A stretch of 64,000 bases of DNA from Bradyrhizobiaceae bacterium PARB1 (lineage in GTDB: Bacteria; Pseudomonadota; Alphaproteobacteria; Rhizobiales; Xanthobacteraceae). The stretch's first letter is position 1. Every line of letters begins with the position of its first letter. Of the stretch, positions 46,213 through 55,786 are shown piece after piece. The DNA lies in NCBI GenBank assembly GCA_002256345.1, contig NKIY01000001.1:186001-250000 (forward strand). The letters run 5' to 3'. Below the pieces are notes generated by a model. That model was not told the origin of the DNA. It saw only the letters and a program-made list of their open reading frames with translations, and ran no database searches. The position numbers and the translations under genes were made by a program.

Positions 46213-46853
46213 GGATACATCCTTACTTTGCTCCAGGCGCTGCCGGCGGCTTCGCGGCGGAATTCGATGCGGTCATGCAGACGGAACGGGCGGTCGTGCC
46301 AGAACTCGATGCGCACCGGCGTGATCCGCCAGCCGCTCCAGCCTGGCGGGCGTGGCACTTCGCCGATCAGATATTTCGCGCCCTCTTTGGCGATCGCCTG
46401 TTCGAAGGCAAATCGGCTCTCCAGCGGCTGCGATTGCTTGCTGGCCCACGCGCCGATCTGTGCCTGTTTCGGACGGGTGGCGAAATATTCGTCGGCTTCG
46501 GCGGCAGTGACAGGCGTCACCGGACCGCGGATGCGGACCTGCCGGCGCAGCGACTTCCAGTGAAACAGCAGCGCTGCCTTGGGATTGGCGGCGAGTTCCT
46601 GACCCTTCTGGCTGGCAATGTGGCTGTAGAACACGAAGCCGTCGGTATCGAACCCCTTCATCAGCACCATGCGCACGTCGGGCAGGCCGTCGGCATCGAC
46701 GGTGGCCAGCGCCATCGCATTGGGATCGTTCGGTTCGGAGGTCCTGGCCTCGTTAAACCATTCGGAAAACAGCGCAAACGGTTCCTCTGCCGCCGTAAAA
46801 TCACCTGACGTTAACGGAGTTGGGTGTTTCATGGAGGAGGTCGTGTCGGTCAT
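46209..46853 (-). CDS. pdxH: pyridoxamine 5'-phosphate oxidase
   Basis: A 214-residue FMN enzyme that makes pyridoxal 5'-phosphate from pyridoxamine or pyridoxine phosphate. Family motifs are [52 protein letters not shown] and the C-terminal [20 protein letters not shown]. Ends in the conserved RMYP, diagnostic of full-length PdxH. Divergent from the lipoprotein gene. The start at 46853 gives a length typical of the family. Confidence 0.96.
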   Translation of the reverse strand: MTDTTSSMKHPTPLTSGDFTAAEEPFALFSEWFNEARTSEPNDPNAMALATVDADGLPDVRMVLMKGFDTDGFVFYSHIASQKGQELAANPKAALLFHWKSLRRQVRIRGPVTPVTAAEADEYFATRPKQAQIGAWASKQSQPLESRFAFEQAIAKEGAKYLIGEVPRPPGWSGWRITPVRIEFWHDRPFRLHDRIEFRREAAGSAWSKVRMYP

Positions 46854-46868
46854 GTCCGGAGTTCCGTA

Positions 46869-47405
46869 TTGCGTTGGCCTGTCAGCGATAGCGAGCGGCG
46901 ATCCCTGTATGGGCGAGACCTATATAGGGCACGCGGTCGCATTGGCCTATCGGGTCTGTGGCCGCTCAGGGCTGCTTTGACAGCTATTCTTATCGGCACC
47001 GGCCTCGGTGGCTGCAGCATCATGCGCAGCGATGACGGCCCATTCGCCAAAATGGAAGGCGGCGACGTCACCGGCTCGATCGCGCCCGGTTCTATTTCAT
47101 CCATGGCGCAGCCGGCGAGTTACGATCCGACCGAGGCCGATCTCGCGCTCGCCCGTAACGCCGCCAGCGATGTTCTCACCCGCGGCAGCAAGGATTCCAG
47201 CCAGCCATGGGAAAATCCGGCGACCGGCGCCCGCGGTTCGGTGACGCCGCTGGCCAATGCCTATGTCGCCGAGGGCAAGACCTGCCGCGATTTTTTGGCT
47301 TCCTATGTCAACGGCACCACGGAAAGCTGGATGCAAGGTGCGGCGTGTAAGGGCGAGCGCGGGCGTTGGGACGTGCGCACGCTAGTGCCCTGGAAGCGAA
47401 GCTGA
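46869..47405 (+). CDS. 17 kDa-antigen-like (RT0821/Lpp0805) surface lipoprotein
   Basis: A protein of about 178 residues in the RT0821/Lpp0805 group of outer-membrane surface lipoproteins. A hydrophobic stretch ending LGGC (lipobox) is at about 37-40 from the chosen start; the C-terminal part carries [20 protein letters not shown] and [11 protein letters not shown], as in this family. The start is uncertain: no ATG is in frame, a TTG at 46869 lies just beyond the divergent pdxH start, and a GTG at 46824 would overlap pdxH. The function is unknown. Confidence 0.72.
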   Translation: MRWPVSDSERRSLYGRDLYRARGRIGLSGLWPLRAALTAILIGTGLGGCSIMRSDDGPFAKMEGGDVTGSIAPGSISSMAQPASYDPTEADLALARNAASDVLTRGSKDSSQPWENPATGARGSVTPLANAYVAEGKTCRDFLASYVNGTTESWMQGAACKGERGRWDVRTLVPWKRS

Positions 47406-47575
47406 GGTTTCTGGAAACGCGGCCGAGTTTCGCTTCACCGCTTGCGGGCCCGTTGCAAAAATGACACGAACACACCAGATGACAGGGCAAGCGGATTTGT
47501 CCCGCACGCCATTCACGCGGGTCCCGGCCGTTCCGGCCGATGCCCGTATTTCGCATATGTGAGGAGAGACGACGG

Positions 47576-48562
47576 ATGCGCGACCCCTATGAGGTCTTGG
47601 GGGTGCAGCGGGGCGCCAGTGCTGCGGCGATCAAGAGTGCCTTTCGCAAGCTCGCCAAGAAGCATCATCCCGATGCCAACAAGGACGATCCGAAAGCCGC
47701 CGAGCGGTTTTCGGAAGTGAACGCGGCCAATGAAATCCTCGGCGACGAGGAGAAGCGCAAGCAGTTCGATCGCGGCGAGATTGACGCCGAAGGCAAGGTG
47801 CGGTTCCAGGGTTTCCCCGGCGGCGGCCGCGGCGGTGCGCGCGGCGCCGGCTTCGAACACGCCTTCCGCGGTGGCCAGCAGGGCTTTGGCGCTGGTGCCG
47901 GTGGTGCTGCCGGCTTCGAGGACATCCTCAACAGCATGTTTGGCGGGGCAGCCGCCCGCGGCGCCCGTGCCGGTGCGCAATCGTTCGAATTCGACGGCGG
48001 CGGCGGTTTCGGTGGCGGCAGCGCCTATGGCGGCGGTATCCCCGATCTCGACATCAATGTCGCCATGACCGTGACCCTCGAGGAATCCGTCAAGGGTGCC
48101 GAGAAGCGCGTCCGCCTTCCATCCGGCAAGGAGCTGAACGTCAAGGTGCCGGCCGGTGTCACCAACGGTCAGCAGATCCGCCTGCGCGGTCAGGGCGAGA
48201 CTGCCCCCGGCCATCGCCCCGGCGATCTGATGATTACCGTGAGCATCGCGCCGCATTCGGTGTTCAAGATCGACGGCAGCGATTTGCGCGTCGATCTGCC
48301 GATCACGCTTTACGAAGCTGTGCTCGGCGCGAAGGTCCGCGCTCCGACGCTGACAGGCGCGGTCGAACTATCGATCCCGAAGAACACCTCGAGCGGCCGT
48401 GTGTTTCGCCTCAAGGGGAAGGGCCTGCCGAAGGCCGACGGTGCCGGCGATCTCTATTTCACCACCCGCATCATGCTTCCCGACGGCAACGACGCGGAGC
48501 TCGAAGCACTGATGGAGAAGTGGCAGAGCGGGCATCCGTATAATCCGCGGAGCGATATGTAA
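47576..48562 (+). CDS. DnaJ-family chaperone, CbpA-type (no zinc domain)
   Basis: A 328-residue J-protein. The J domain covers about 1-70 ([20 protein letters not shown]) with the HPD motif as [16 protein letters not shown] (about 34). A Gly-rich linker follows (about 75-155, many GG repeats), then the substrate-binding DnaJ C-terminal domains with [19 protein letters not shown] and [16 protein letters not shown]. The Cys-rich zinc domain of DnaJ is missing, so it is a CbpA/DnaJ class II homologue that stimulates Hsp70. GAGGAGAG precedes the ATG at 47576. No dnaK is near. Confidence 0.9.
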   Translation: MRDPYEVLGVQRGASAAAIKSAFRKLAKKHHPDANKDDPKAAERFSEVNAANEILGDEEKRKQFDRGEIDAEGKVRFQGFPGGGRGGARGAGFEHAFRGGQQGFGAGAGGAAGFEDILNSMFGGAAARGARAGAQSFEFDGGGGFGGGSAYGGGIPDLDINVAMTVTLEESVKGAEKRVRLPSGKELNVKVPAGVTNGQQIRLRGQGETAPGHRPGDLMITVSIAPHSVFKIDGSDLRVDLPITLYEAVLGAKVRAPTLTGAVELSIPKNTSSGRVFRLKGKGLPKADGAGDLYFTTRIMLPDGNDAELEALMEKWQSGHPYNPRSDM

Positions 48563-48573
48563 GGCTCCGCAGC

Positions 48574-48682
48574 CGTAGGATGGGTTGAGCGCAGGCGCGT
48601 AGTGCCGGAGCGACAACCCATCGGCGGAGGTTGTGGCAGTCGACGGAATGATGGGTTTTCGCTACGTTCAACCCATCCTACG
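48574..48682. repeat. dispersed palindromic repeat ('CGTAGGATGGGTTGAGCG')
   Basis: CGTAGGATGGGTTGAGCG and CGCTACGTTCAACCCATCCTACG are inverted, with a nested ACAACCCATCGG / AATGATGGGTTTT pair. It lies between the convergent DnaJ-like and anti-sigma genes and may terminate both. This form is known from many Proteobacteria genomes. Confidence 0.85.
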
Positions 48683-48684
48683 AA

Positions 48685-49461
48685 CTACGATCCTGTTTTC
48701 TCCGTCTGATCATAAATCGCCCGCGCCACGGTGTTCAGCCGTTCCTTGTCGGTCGGGCCTGACACCACATAGCCGACGCCCTTGTCGGCCCAGAACATCG
48801 CGCCATCCTTGTCCTGCGACGCATAACGCATCGAGGTCGTGTCGGTCTTGGCGCGCGACGTGTAAAGCGTGAAGCGCTCGCCGCTTGGTGTCTCATACAT
48901 GAAGAATGCAGCGGGCGCGTCAGGTCCTGGCAACAGACGTCCGCCTACCAGCTTCAAGCCACTGCTGTCGAGATCGGGCGCCTTGATGGCGTAGCCGACA
49001 CGCTTCGACAGCCATTGCTGCAGATGCGCTCGCTCGTCGCCCGCGACCTCGACGGGGTGGCGGACCTCGACCACATAAGTGCGATGGGCATCAAGCGCGT
49101 CCAGCGCGAAGGTCTGGAAGCTCGGCGACGAAGCGGATGCGCCGCGCGCCAGCCAACCGACGCTGCCGCCGGCGACGAAAGCGGCCAGCGTTGCAGCCAC
49201 AGCGCCATAGAGCCATGGCCGCGATCGCGACTGCCGCGTCAGGCGTTCGAGTTCGAGCCGCTGCGGTACCGGCTCATCGGTCACCGCGTCGTAACGCGCA
49301 TGCAGCAGGTCGGCCATGCTGCGCCATGAGCGGACGCGTTCGGCATCGTCCGGATGCGTCTTCAGCCACGCCTCCACATCGGCGCGGCGCTCGGCCGGGA
49401 GTTCGTCATCGACGAAAGCGTGCAGTTCATCTTCGGTGACGGGGATGTTCGGGGTCGTCAT
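48685..49461 (-). CDS. anti-sigma factor (membrane-bound)
   Basis: A 258-residue protein: N-terminal anti-sigma domain (about 1-75, TEDELHAFVDDELPAERRADVE), one membrane segment (about 88-110, AAVATLAAFVAGGSVGWLA-type), and a periplasmic C-terminal domain. The zinc-binding HxxxCxxC motif is absent, so it is not a ZAS-type factor and release is likely by another route than zinc/redox. It follows the sigma gene by 20 bases in the usual order for ECF pairs, so it should hold that sigma factor inactive at the membrane. The signal is unknown. Confidence 0.85.
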   Translation of the reverse strand: MTTPNIPVTEDELHAFVDDELPAERRADVEAWLKTHPDDAERVRSWRSMADLLHARYDAVTDEPVPQRLELERLTRQSRSRPWLYGAVAATLAAFVAGGSVGWLARGASASSPSFQTFALDALDAHRTYVVEVRHPVEVAGDERAHLQQWLSKRVGYAIKAPDLDSSGLKLVGGRLLPGPDAPAAFFMYETPSGERFTLYTSRAKTDTTSMRYASQDKDGAMFWADKGVGYVVSGPTDKERLNTVARAIYDQTEKTGS

Positions 49462-49480
49462 CGTCGGGGTCCTCGGAAAA

Positions 49481-49969
49481 TCATTTGACCGCGCGGAGCG
49501 CCGGGCGCTCGCCGTCGAGATAGGCTTTGACATGGGCACGGGCGCGGGCGAGGCGCGACATCACGGTGCCGATCGGCACGCTCTGGATGTCGGCGACCTC
49601 ACGATAGCTCAGCCCTTCGAGCATCACGAGGAGCAGCACCGAGCGCTGCTCCTCCACCAGAGCGGCGAGGGCACGTGAAATATCGCGCCCTTCGGCCTCG
49701 GTGCCTGACGCATCGGCATTGGTATCGAACAACTCGGTGAAGACAGGCTTGCGCGCCAGCGAGCGGCGGCGGTTGCGGTTCAGATTGGTCAGGATCGTGT
49801 AGAGCCAGCTGCGCAGGTCACCGCCAATAAACAGCTTCTCGGAGCGCAGCGCGCGTACCAGCGTGTCCTGCACGAGGTCGTCGGCGATATCGCTGTCGCG
49901 GGCCAGCGCGCGGGCATAACGCCGCAGCGCCGGGATCATGCTCTCCACGCCGTCGCGGAACGCGTTCAT
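49481..49969 (-). CDS. ECF-type RNA polymerase sigma factor
   Basis: A 162-residue ECF sigma factor. Sigma-2 is visible as MIPALRRYARALARDSDIADDLVQDTLVRA (two parts, about 9-45) with the linker LFIGGDLRSWLYTILTN, and sigma-4 as EEQRSVLLLVMLEGLSYREVADIQSVPIGTVMSRLARAR (about 105-145). I chose the ATG at 49969; an ATG at 50020 in frame gives 17 more residues (MWPPHDTNGF) and cannot be excluded. It is divergent from fabI and likely autoregulated with the anti-sigma gene downstream (typical, not shown). Confidence 0.88.
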   Translation of the reverse strand: MNAFRDGVESMIPALRRYARALARDSDIADDLVQDTLVRALRSEKLFIGGDLRSWLYTILTNLNRNRRRSLARKPVFTELFDTNADASGTEAEGRDISRALAALVEEQRSVLLLVMLEGLSYREVADIQSVPIGTVMSRLARARAHVKAYLDGERPALRAVK

Positions 49970-50101
49970 GGGGCTGTCGCCATCGCTTCGAAATCCGTTG
50001 GTATCGTGTGGCGGCCACATCAGCCGCACTGACCATAACACCTTGGCGGGGCATGTATTCCGCCGCTCGGCCGGTACGGTAAACGGCGGGGCGAACGGGC
50101 A

Positions 50102-50143
50102 CTTTGGGGCTATACCCTGCGGCAGTGCTGGTGTACCCCAAAG
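50102..50143. promoter_or_regulatory. 8-bp inverted repeat in the sigma-fabI intergenic region
   Basis: CTTTGGGG (50102-50109) and CCCCAAAG (50136-50143) are perfect inverted arms with 26 bases between them, which contain CTATACCC. It sits in the divergent region 56 bases before fabI. It could be an operator pair, or a leader hairpin in the fabI mRNA. Confidence 0.45.
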
Positions 50144-50198
50144 ACCAGATTTGAGGCTTGGCGCTGCGCGCCGGCCGACCAGCGAAAACGGAGGCGTT

Positions 50199-51020
50199 AT
50201 GAGCGAAGTGTCAGGCCTGATGAAGGGCAAGCGTGGTGTCATTCTGGGTGTCGCCAACAATCGCTCCATCGCCTGGGGCATCGCCAAGGCGTGCCAGGCC
50301 CAGGGCGCCGAAATCGCACTCACCTATCAGGGCGATGCGCTGAAGAAGCGCGTCGAGCCGCTGGCTGCCGAACTCGGCGCCACTTTGCTCGGCCACTGTG
50401 ACGTCACCGATCCCGCCACCATTGATGCGGTGTTTGACGCCGCCAAGGCCAAGTGGGGCAAGATCGATTTCGTCGTCCACGCCATCGCGTTCTCGGACAA
50501 GAACGAACTCGAAGGTCGTTACGTCGACACCACCGCGGAGAATTTCAGCAAGAGCATGCTGATCTCCTGCTACTCGCTCACCGCCATCGCCCAGCGCGCC
50601 GAGAAGCTGATGACCGAGGGTGGCTCCATCGTCACGCTCAGCTATTACGGCGCCGAGAAGTGGATGCCGAACTACAACGTCATGGGCGTCGCCAAGGCTG
50701 CGCTGGAAGCCAGCGTGCGCTATCTCGCCGCCGACCTTGGCGAGAAGGGCATCCGCGTCAATGCGATTTCGGCCGGCCCGATCAAGACGCTGGCTTTCGC
50801 CGGCATCGCCGACTCGCGCTACCTGCTGAAGTACAACGAAGTGAATGCGCCGCTGCGCAAGAACGTCTCGATCGACGAAGTCGGTCAGAGCTCGATGTAT
50901 TTCCTCTCGGACCTGTCGAGCGGCGTCACCGGCGAAGTGCACCATGTCGACGCCGGTTACCACGTGCTTGGCACCAAGGTGCCGGACGCGCCAGATATCC
51001 GCATGGGCAGCGGGGAGTAA
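50199..51020 (+). CDS. fabI: enoyl-[acyl-carrier-protein] reductase (NADH)
   Basis: A 273-residue FabI, catalysing the last reduction of fatty-acid elongation and the target of triclosan. The FabI-specific nucleotide motif GVANNRSIAWGIAKACQAQG is at about 18-37, and the catalytic pair lies in YYGAEKWMPNYNVMGVAKA (Tyr-x6-Tyr...Lys). PIKTLAFAGIADSRYLL is the substrate loop. The start at 50199 follows the conserved opening MSEVSGLMKGKRG; GGAG is seven bases before. A long open frame upstream to 49938 is not coding-like. Confidence 0.96.
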   Translation: MSEVSGLMKGKRGVILGVANNRSIAWGIAKACQAQGAEIALTYQGDALKKRVEPLAAELGATLLGHCDVTDPATIDAVFDAAKAKWGKIDFVVHAIAFSDKNELEGRYVDTTAENFSKSMLISCYSLTAIAQRAEKLMTEGGSIVTLSYYGAEKWMPNYNVMGVAKAALEASVRYLAADLGEKGIRVNAISAGPIKTLAFAGIADSRYLLKYNEVNAPLRKNVSIDEVGQSSMYFLSDLSSGVTGEVHHVDAGYHVLGTKVPDAPDIRMGSGE

Positions 51021-51025
51021 CCCGC

Positions 51026-51162
51026 CGTCATTGCGAGGTCAGGAAAAGCCAATTGGCTTTCCCTTTGCGAAGCGACGAAGCAATCCAGCCTGTCCTCATT
51101 TGGCTTTCTGGATTGCGTCGCCCAAACGGGTTGCTTCGCAATACCTCAGAGCTCGCATGACG
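51026..51162. repeat. dispersed repeat ('CGTCATTGCGAG...CTGGATTGC')
   Basis: CGTCATTGCGAGG and CTCGCATGACG at the ends are inverted, as are GCGACGAAGCAATCCAG and CTGGATTGCGTCGC in the middle. This is the very widespread intergenic element of Bradyrhizobium-like genomes. It separates fabI from the phosphatase gene. Confidence 0.85.
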
Positions 51163-51187
51163 ACCTGAAATATCGAGTCTTCATCCT

Positions 51188-51787
51188 ATGCTAAAGCCGA
51201 CCATCTACTATATCCGCCACGGCCAGACGGAATGGAATGCCCTCGGTCGTTTCCAGGGCTCAAAGGACATTCCGCTCAACGACCTCGGCCGCGAACAGGC
51301 GACGCATGCGGGCGCCGTGTTGAAGGATCTGCTGGCACGCCACCATCGCACCCATCGCGATGTATCCTTCGTCGCCAGCCCGCTCGGTCGCGCGCGCAAT
51401 ACGATGGAGCTGGTGCGCACCCAGCTCGCGCTGCCCGAGAGCGACTATGCGCTCGACGACCGCCTGCGCGAGATCGGTTATGGCGACTGGGAAGGTTTTA
51501 CGCTGGCCGAGCAGGAGGCGGATAAACCCGACCTGTTCGCTGCGCGCAAGACGCAAAAATGGACGCTGCCGGCGCCCGGCGGCGAGAGCTATGTCGAGGT
51601 GCAGGAACGTGTCCGCACCTGGGCGGCAGAACTGACCGGCGATGTGGTCGCGGTCGCCCATGGCGGCACCTGCCGCGCGTTGATGGTGGCCCTCGGGCTG
51701 GATACGCCGGACGGCGTCGCGGAACTGCCGATCCAGCAGGGCGCGGTCTATGTGTTCGGTGAGAACGGGCTAGAGAAGTTCGCCTGA
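51188..51787 (+). CDS. histidine phosphatase family protein
   Basis: A 199-residue member of the phosphoglycerate-mutase-like histidine phosphatase superfamily. The catalytic motif YIRHGQTEWN is at residue 7-16 and the second His in VVAVAHGGTCRALM near residue 155. Similar proteins dephosphorylate alpha-ribazole phosphate, phosphoserine or sugar phosphates; the substrate cannot be assigned here. CobC (alpha-ribazole phosphatase) is possible since cobB lies 4 kb away, but not adjacent. Confidence 0.88.
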   Translation: MLKPTIYYIRHGQTEWNALGRFQGSKDIPLNDLGREQATHAGAVLKDLLARHHRTHRDVSFVASPLGRARNTMELVRTQLALPESDYALDDRLREIGYGDWEGFTLAEQEADKPDLFAARKTQKWTLPAPGGESYVEVQERVRTWAAELTGDVVAVAHGGTCRALMVALGLDTPDGVAELPIQQGAVYVFGENGLEKFA

Positions 51788-51792
51788 ACTCC

Positions 51793-51871
51793 GTCGTGCC
51801 CGGCGAATGCCGGGTATCCACGTCTTGGGCTTGGCGAAGGCGTAGATGGCCGGGACAAGCCCGGCCATGAC
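51793..51871. repeat. dispersed palindromic repeat
   Basis: GTCGTGCCCGGCGAATGCCG at the left and GGCCGGGACAAGCCCGGCCATGAC at the right, with ATCCACGTCTTGG / TAGATGGCCGGG variants inside. Related to 44781-44861. It fills the gap before aroC. Confidence 0.75.
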
Positions 51872-51949
51872 TGTGGGTTTGTTGCGATTTTGGTTACTTG
51901 TCGTTACGAAACGTAGCGAAATCGCTAAATCGTCCTTTTCGGAAATCCC

Positions 51950-53035
51950 ATGTCCCACAATACCTTCGGCCATATGTTCCGCGTCACGACCTTCGGCGAG
52001 AGCCATGGGGTGGCGATCGGCTGTGTGGTCGACGGCTGCCCGCCGCTGATCCCGCTGGAAGCTGCCGAGATCCAGCTCGATCTCGATCGCCGCCGGCCGG
52101 GCCAGTCGCGCTTCACCACGCAGCGGCAGGAGCCTGATGCGGTGAAGATCCTGTCGGGCGTGATGGCGCATCCGCAGACCGGCGTGCAGGTGACCACAGG
52201 AACGCCGATCGCGCTGCTGATCGAGAACACTGATCAGCGCTCCAAGGACTATTCGGACATCAAGGACAAATTCCGTCCCGGCCATGCCGACTTCACCTAT
52301 GAGGCGAAATACGGCTTGCGCGACTATCGCGGCGGCGGCCGTTCCTCGGCGCGCGAAACGGCGACCCGCGTGGCGGCCGGTGCGATTGCGCGAAAAGTCC
52401 TGCCGGGCGCGAATGTGCGGGCGGCGCTGGTGCAGATGGGGCCGCACAAGATCGACCGCGCCAACTGGAACTGGGATGAGGTCGGCAACAATCCGTTCTT
52501 CTGTCCGGATGCGGAGAAGGCGGCTTTCTACGCGGAATATCTCGATGGCATCCGTAAATCCGGCTCGTCCATCGGTGCTGTCATCGAAGTGGTGGCTGAT
52601 GGCGTGCCTGCAGGTCTGGGCGCGCCGATCTATGGCAAGCTCGATAGCGACATCGCTAGCGCGCTGATGAGCATCAATGCGGTGAAGGGTGTCGAGATCG
52701 GTGACGGTTTTGATGCCGCTGCGCTCACCGGCGAGGAAAACGCCGATCAGATGCGGATGGGCAATAACGGCCCGACTTTCCTGTCGAACCACGCCGGCGG
52801 CATTCTCGGCGGCATCTCCACCGGCCAGTCCATCGTTGCGCGTTTTGCTGTCAAGCCGACCTCGTCGATCCTGTCGCCGCGTCAGACCGTGGATCGCAAC
52901 GGCGCCAATACTGATATCCTCACCAAGGGCCGGCATGACCCCTGTGTCGGCATTCGCGCCGTGCCGGTGGCCGAAGCCATGGTCGCCTGCGTAATCGCCG
53001 ACCACTTCATCCGCCATCGCGGGCAGGTGGGCTGA
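51950..53035 (+). CDS. aroC: chorismate synthase
   Basis: A 361-residue flavin-dependent enzyme, last step of the shikimate pathway. It opens [19 protein letters not shown], the conserved start, followed by GCPPLIPL, the basic motif [53 protein letters not shown] and the C-terminal [16 protein letters not shown]. Length is normal. Single-gene transcription unit between the repeat and a nucleotide cyclase. Confidence 0.97.
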   Translation: MSHNTFGHMFRVTTFGESHGVAIGCVVDGCPPLIPLEAAEIQLDLDRRRPGQSRFTTQRQEPDAVKILSGVMAHPQTGVQVTTGTPIALLIENTDQRSKDYSDIKDKFRPGHADFTYEAKYGLRDYRGGGRSSARETATRVAAGAIARKVLPGANVRAALVQMGPHKIDRANWNWDEVGNNPFFCPDAEKAAFYAEYLDGIRKSGSSIGAVIEVVADGVPAGLGAPIYGKLDSDIASALMSINAVKGVEIGDGFDAAALTGEENADQMRMGNNGPTFLSNHAGGILGGISTGQSIVARFAVKPTSSILSPRQTVDRNGANTDILTKGRHDPCVGIRAVPVAEAMVACVIADHFIRHRGQVG

Positions 53036-53124
53036 CACTTTTTCTTCGCCTCTTCCGGCGTGAAGCGAAGCTTCGCCAGAGGGAGAGGTGAAGAGAGCAA
53101 CGGTTATGCTACAGTGCATCTGCA

Positions 53125-54336
53125 ATGGATGACGCTGAACTCAACGATCTCATCGCCTGGCTCGCCGACGGCGCACGCTCCGCCGTCCGCACCGATCTTT
53201 TCATGGCCGAGACCTGCGAGCGGATGGTCGCATGCGGCATTCCGCTCTATCGGGTCGGCGTGTTCGTGCGCACGCTGCATCCGAGCATGCTCGGCCGCAA
53301 TTTCATCTGGCGGGCCGGCAGTGGCATCACCATGGGTTCGATGGCCCATGGTGAGGACGAAGGCGATGAATTCCTGCTCAGTCCGCTGCGCAGGGTGTTC
53401 TTTGAGGGCATCGAGGTGCGCCACCGGCTGCTCGATGCAGATGCGAGTAACGTCCCGCTGCTCGCTGACCTGCGTGCAGAAGGCAATACGGACTATATCG
53501 CATTGCCGCTGCATATGTCCGACGGCGAGACCCACGCATCGAGCTGGACCACGCGCGATCCCGGCGGCTTCTCGGTTACCCAGCTCAAGGGTCTGCGCCG
53601 GATGATGCCCGCGCTGACGCGGATGATCGAAATTCATCTGCTCCGCCGCACGGCATCGGGGCTGCTCGATAACTATGTCGGCGCTCGTTCCGGCGCGCGC
53701 ATTCTCGCCGGGCAGATCCGGCGCGGTCATACCGAGACGATGCAGGCGGTGATCTGGCTGTCCGACCTGCGCGGCTTCACGGCGCTGTCGGACCGGCTGC
53801 AGGCCGAGAATGTCGTCGATATCCTCAATCGTTATTTCGATTGCCAGGTGCCGGCGATCCTGGCGTATGGCGGCGAAGTCCTGAAGTTCATGGGTGATGG
53901 TCTGCTGGCGGTGTTTCCCGTCGGCGATGACAAGGAAGACCTGAGCGCCGTTTGCGGCGGTGTGCTGGAAGCCGCGCGAGCCTCCCGCGCTGCTGTCGAA
54001 CAACTCCGCTGGGCCGGAACCAATCTCGCCGAAGAGCAGTTCCGTTTCGGCCTCGCCCTGCATGTGGGCCAGGTGCTGTACGGCAATATTGGTGGCGGCG
54101 ACCGGGTCGACTTCACTTGCATCGGCCCGGCCGTGAATCTCGCCGCCCGGCTCGAAAAGATCGCCGGCAAGCTGTCCCGCACGGTGGTGGCGTCGTCCGC
54201 CTTTGCCGATGCGGGGAAGGCCGAGTGGACCGATCTCGGCGAGTTTCCGATCGCGGGATTTGCGAAGGCAGAGCGCGTGTATGGGCTTGCGGAGGAGGAC
54301 TATTCCTCCGGCTCTATCGTGAAGAGTAGCGGGTAG
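53125..54336 (+). CDS. class III adenylate/guanylate cyclase
   Basis: A 403-residue soluble protein with an unrecognised N-terminal domain of about 190 residues (probably a GAF-like sensory part) and a C-terminal class III cyclase domain (about 205-385). Metal-binding Asp residues are in IWLSDLRGFTALSDRL and KFMGDGLLAVF; the Lys in that second motif matches adenine recognition, so cAMP is the likely product. FTCIGPAVNLAARLE is the transition-state loop. Its last 12 codons overlap the convergent clpS gene. Confidence 0.88.
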   Translation: MDDAELNDLIAWLADGARSAVRTDLFMAETCERMVACGIPLYRVGVFVRTLHPSMLGRNFIWRAGSGITMGSMAHGEDEGDEFLLSPLRRVFFEGIEVRHRLLDADASNVPLLADLRAEGNTDYIALPLHMSDGETHASSWTTRDPGGFSVTQLKGLRRMMPALTRMIEIHLLRRTASGLLDNYVGARSGARILAGQIRRGHTETMQAVIWLSDLRGFTALSDRLQAENVVDILNRYFDCQVPAILAYGGEVLKFMGDGLLAVFPVGDDKEDLSAVCGGVLEAARASRAAVEQLRWAGTNLAEEQFRFGLALHVGQVLYGNIGGGDRVDFTCIGPAVNLAARLEKIAGKLSRTVVASSAFADAGKAEWTDLGEFPIAGFAKAERVYGLAEEDYSSGSIVKSSG

Positions 54337-54605
54337 CCCTTGGCGCGTCCGGCATCCGTTGCCCGCGTCGCCTTGGTCTCGGCGATGTCCCGGGTAAATA
54401 CGGCGACCACGCAAACGCCGCGCTGATGGGCGGTCAGCATTACCTTGGCGGCCTGCTCTTCACCCATGCGGAATTCCGCCTTGAGTACGCGGACGACAAA
54501 CTCCCGCGGCGTGTAGTCGTCGTTGACGAGGATGACCTTGTATAATTTAGGCCGCTCGACCTTCGGCTTTGCCTTGGTCTGCGGCTTGATGACGGTGTCG
54601 GGCAT
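54300..54605 (-). CDS. clpS: ATP-dependent Clp protease adaptor ClpS
   Basis: A 101-residue adaptor that brings N-degron substrates to ClpAP. Conserved motifs are YKVILVNDDYTPREFVV and FRMGEEQAAKVMLTAHQRG, with the N-degron pocket residues (N-D-D, and M) present. It begins with a flexible N-terminus (PDTVIKPQTKAKPKVERPK). clpA is not visible in the window. Its 3' end overlaps the cyclase gene by 37 bases in opposite orientation. Confidence 0.93.
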   Translation of the reverse strand: MPDTVIKPQTKAKPKVERPKLYKVILVNDDYTPREFVVRVLKAEFRMGEEQAAKVMLTAHQRGVCVVAVFTRDIAETKATRATDAGRAKGYPLLFTIEPEE

Positions 54606-54790
54606 GGCAACTCACGCGGTCGGGCGGTGGGACGCGCTCTGAGGCGTCCACATATAATCGCACCGCTGGTCTCTGTCGATGAGCCGGCCGCTACCCGCAT
54701 TGCTGACTTGATTGTGAAGTGCCCGCGCGGTTCCTGCTTTGCGGCTTGTCATTTGCATGTCACCATTCGTTTCACAACGGGAGGGCCGCA

Positions 54791-55648
54791 ATGCGCTGGT
54801 GTGTCTCGATTGGAGCGGTGCTTGTCGCCGGCACGATGCTGGGCGGAGATGTTGCGAGCGTGGCCGCGACGGGCATGAGACCCGGTTCTTCGCAAAACAA
54901 GCTGGCCCAGAGCAAATCCGAACCCGTTGTCGATGTCGAACTGGTGCTGGCGGTCGATGTCTCCTACTCAATGGACATGGACGAACTGGCGATCCAGCGC
55001 GAGGGCTATGCCCAGGCGATCGTCTCGAAGGAATTCCTCGCTGCGCTGAAGACCGGGCCGAGTGGCAAGATCGCTGTCACCTATTTCGAATGGGCGGCCG
55101 CCGATGATCAGAAGATCGTCATCCCCTGGCGCGTGATCGACGGGCCGGAGTCGGCTGACGCCGTCGCCGCCGAGATCATGAAGGCGCCGATCCGCCGCGC
55201 GTCGCGCACGTCGATCTCAGGAGCCATCAACTTCGCCATGCCGTTGTTTGACGAGAACGCACTGCACGGCTTGCGCCGTGTCGTCGATATCTCCGGAGAT
55301 GGCCCGAACAACCATGGCGCCCCCGTCACTGTTGCGCGCGATGCGGCGCTGGAGAAAGGCATCATTATCAACGGCCTGCCGATCATGGCCAAGGAGCTGT
55401 CCTATTCGACCATGGATATCGAGAATCTCGATTGGTACTACGAGGATTGCGTGATCGGCGGTCCCGGCTCCTTCGTGGTCCCGATCAAGGAGCGCGAGAA
55501 ATTCAAGGAAGCGATCCGCACCAAGTTGGTGATGGAGGTTGCCGGCATCCAGTTGCCTGATGCGAAGATCATCCCGGCCGCGGCACGGGTGCCGCGGGTG
55601 AGCTGCATGGTGGGCGAGAAGATCTGGCAGGATCGCTGGGGGCGGTGA
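54791..55648 (+). CDS. DUF1194 secreted VWA-like protein
   Basis: A 285-residue exported protein with a signal peptide (about 1-25) and a von Willebrand factor A-like fold of the DUF1194 family. The metal-adhesion motif appears as LAVDVSYSMDMDELAIQ (about residue 60), followed by RRASRTSISGAINFAM and RVVDISGDGPNNHG, the family hallmarks. Function is unknown; it may bind a partner through its MIDAS in the periplasm. The start at 54791 gives the signal peptide; the frame extends to 54719 without it. Confidence 0.85.
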   Translation: MRWCVSIGAVLVAGTMLGGDVASVAATGMRPGSSQNKLAQSKSEPVVDVELVLAVDVSYSMDMDELAIQREGYAQAIVSKEFLAALKTGPSGKIAVTYFEWAAADDQKIVIPWRVIDGPESADAVAAEIMKAPIRRASRTSISGAINFAMPLFDENALHGLRRVVDISGDGPNNHGAPVTVARDAALEKGIIINGLPIMAKELSYSTMDIENLDWYYEDCVIGGPGSFVVPIKEREKFKEAIRTKLVMEVAGIQLPDAKIIPAAARVPRVSCMVGEKIWQDRWGR

Positions 55649-55656
55649 CGCTCGGT

Positions 55657-55779
55657 GTGTCCCGGACGCGCTGCAGCGTGCAACGCTGCTGCTCAGAGCC
55701 GGGACCGCACAAAACTCCAGCGTTTGATACGGTCCCGGCTCTGCGAAGCGGCACTTCGCGCCGCATCGCGTCCGGGACA
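55657..55779. repeat. dispersed palindromic repeat, copy 2 of 2
   Basis: End arms GTGTCCCGGACGCG and CGCGTCCGGGACA, inner arms AGAGCCGGGACCG and GGTCCCGGCTCTG, identical in plan to the copy at 33025-33139. It lies in the gap between the DUF1194 gene and the 3' end of cobB. Confidence 0.88.
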
Positions 55780-55786
55780 GGTGTCG

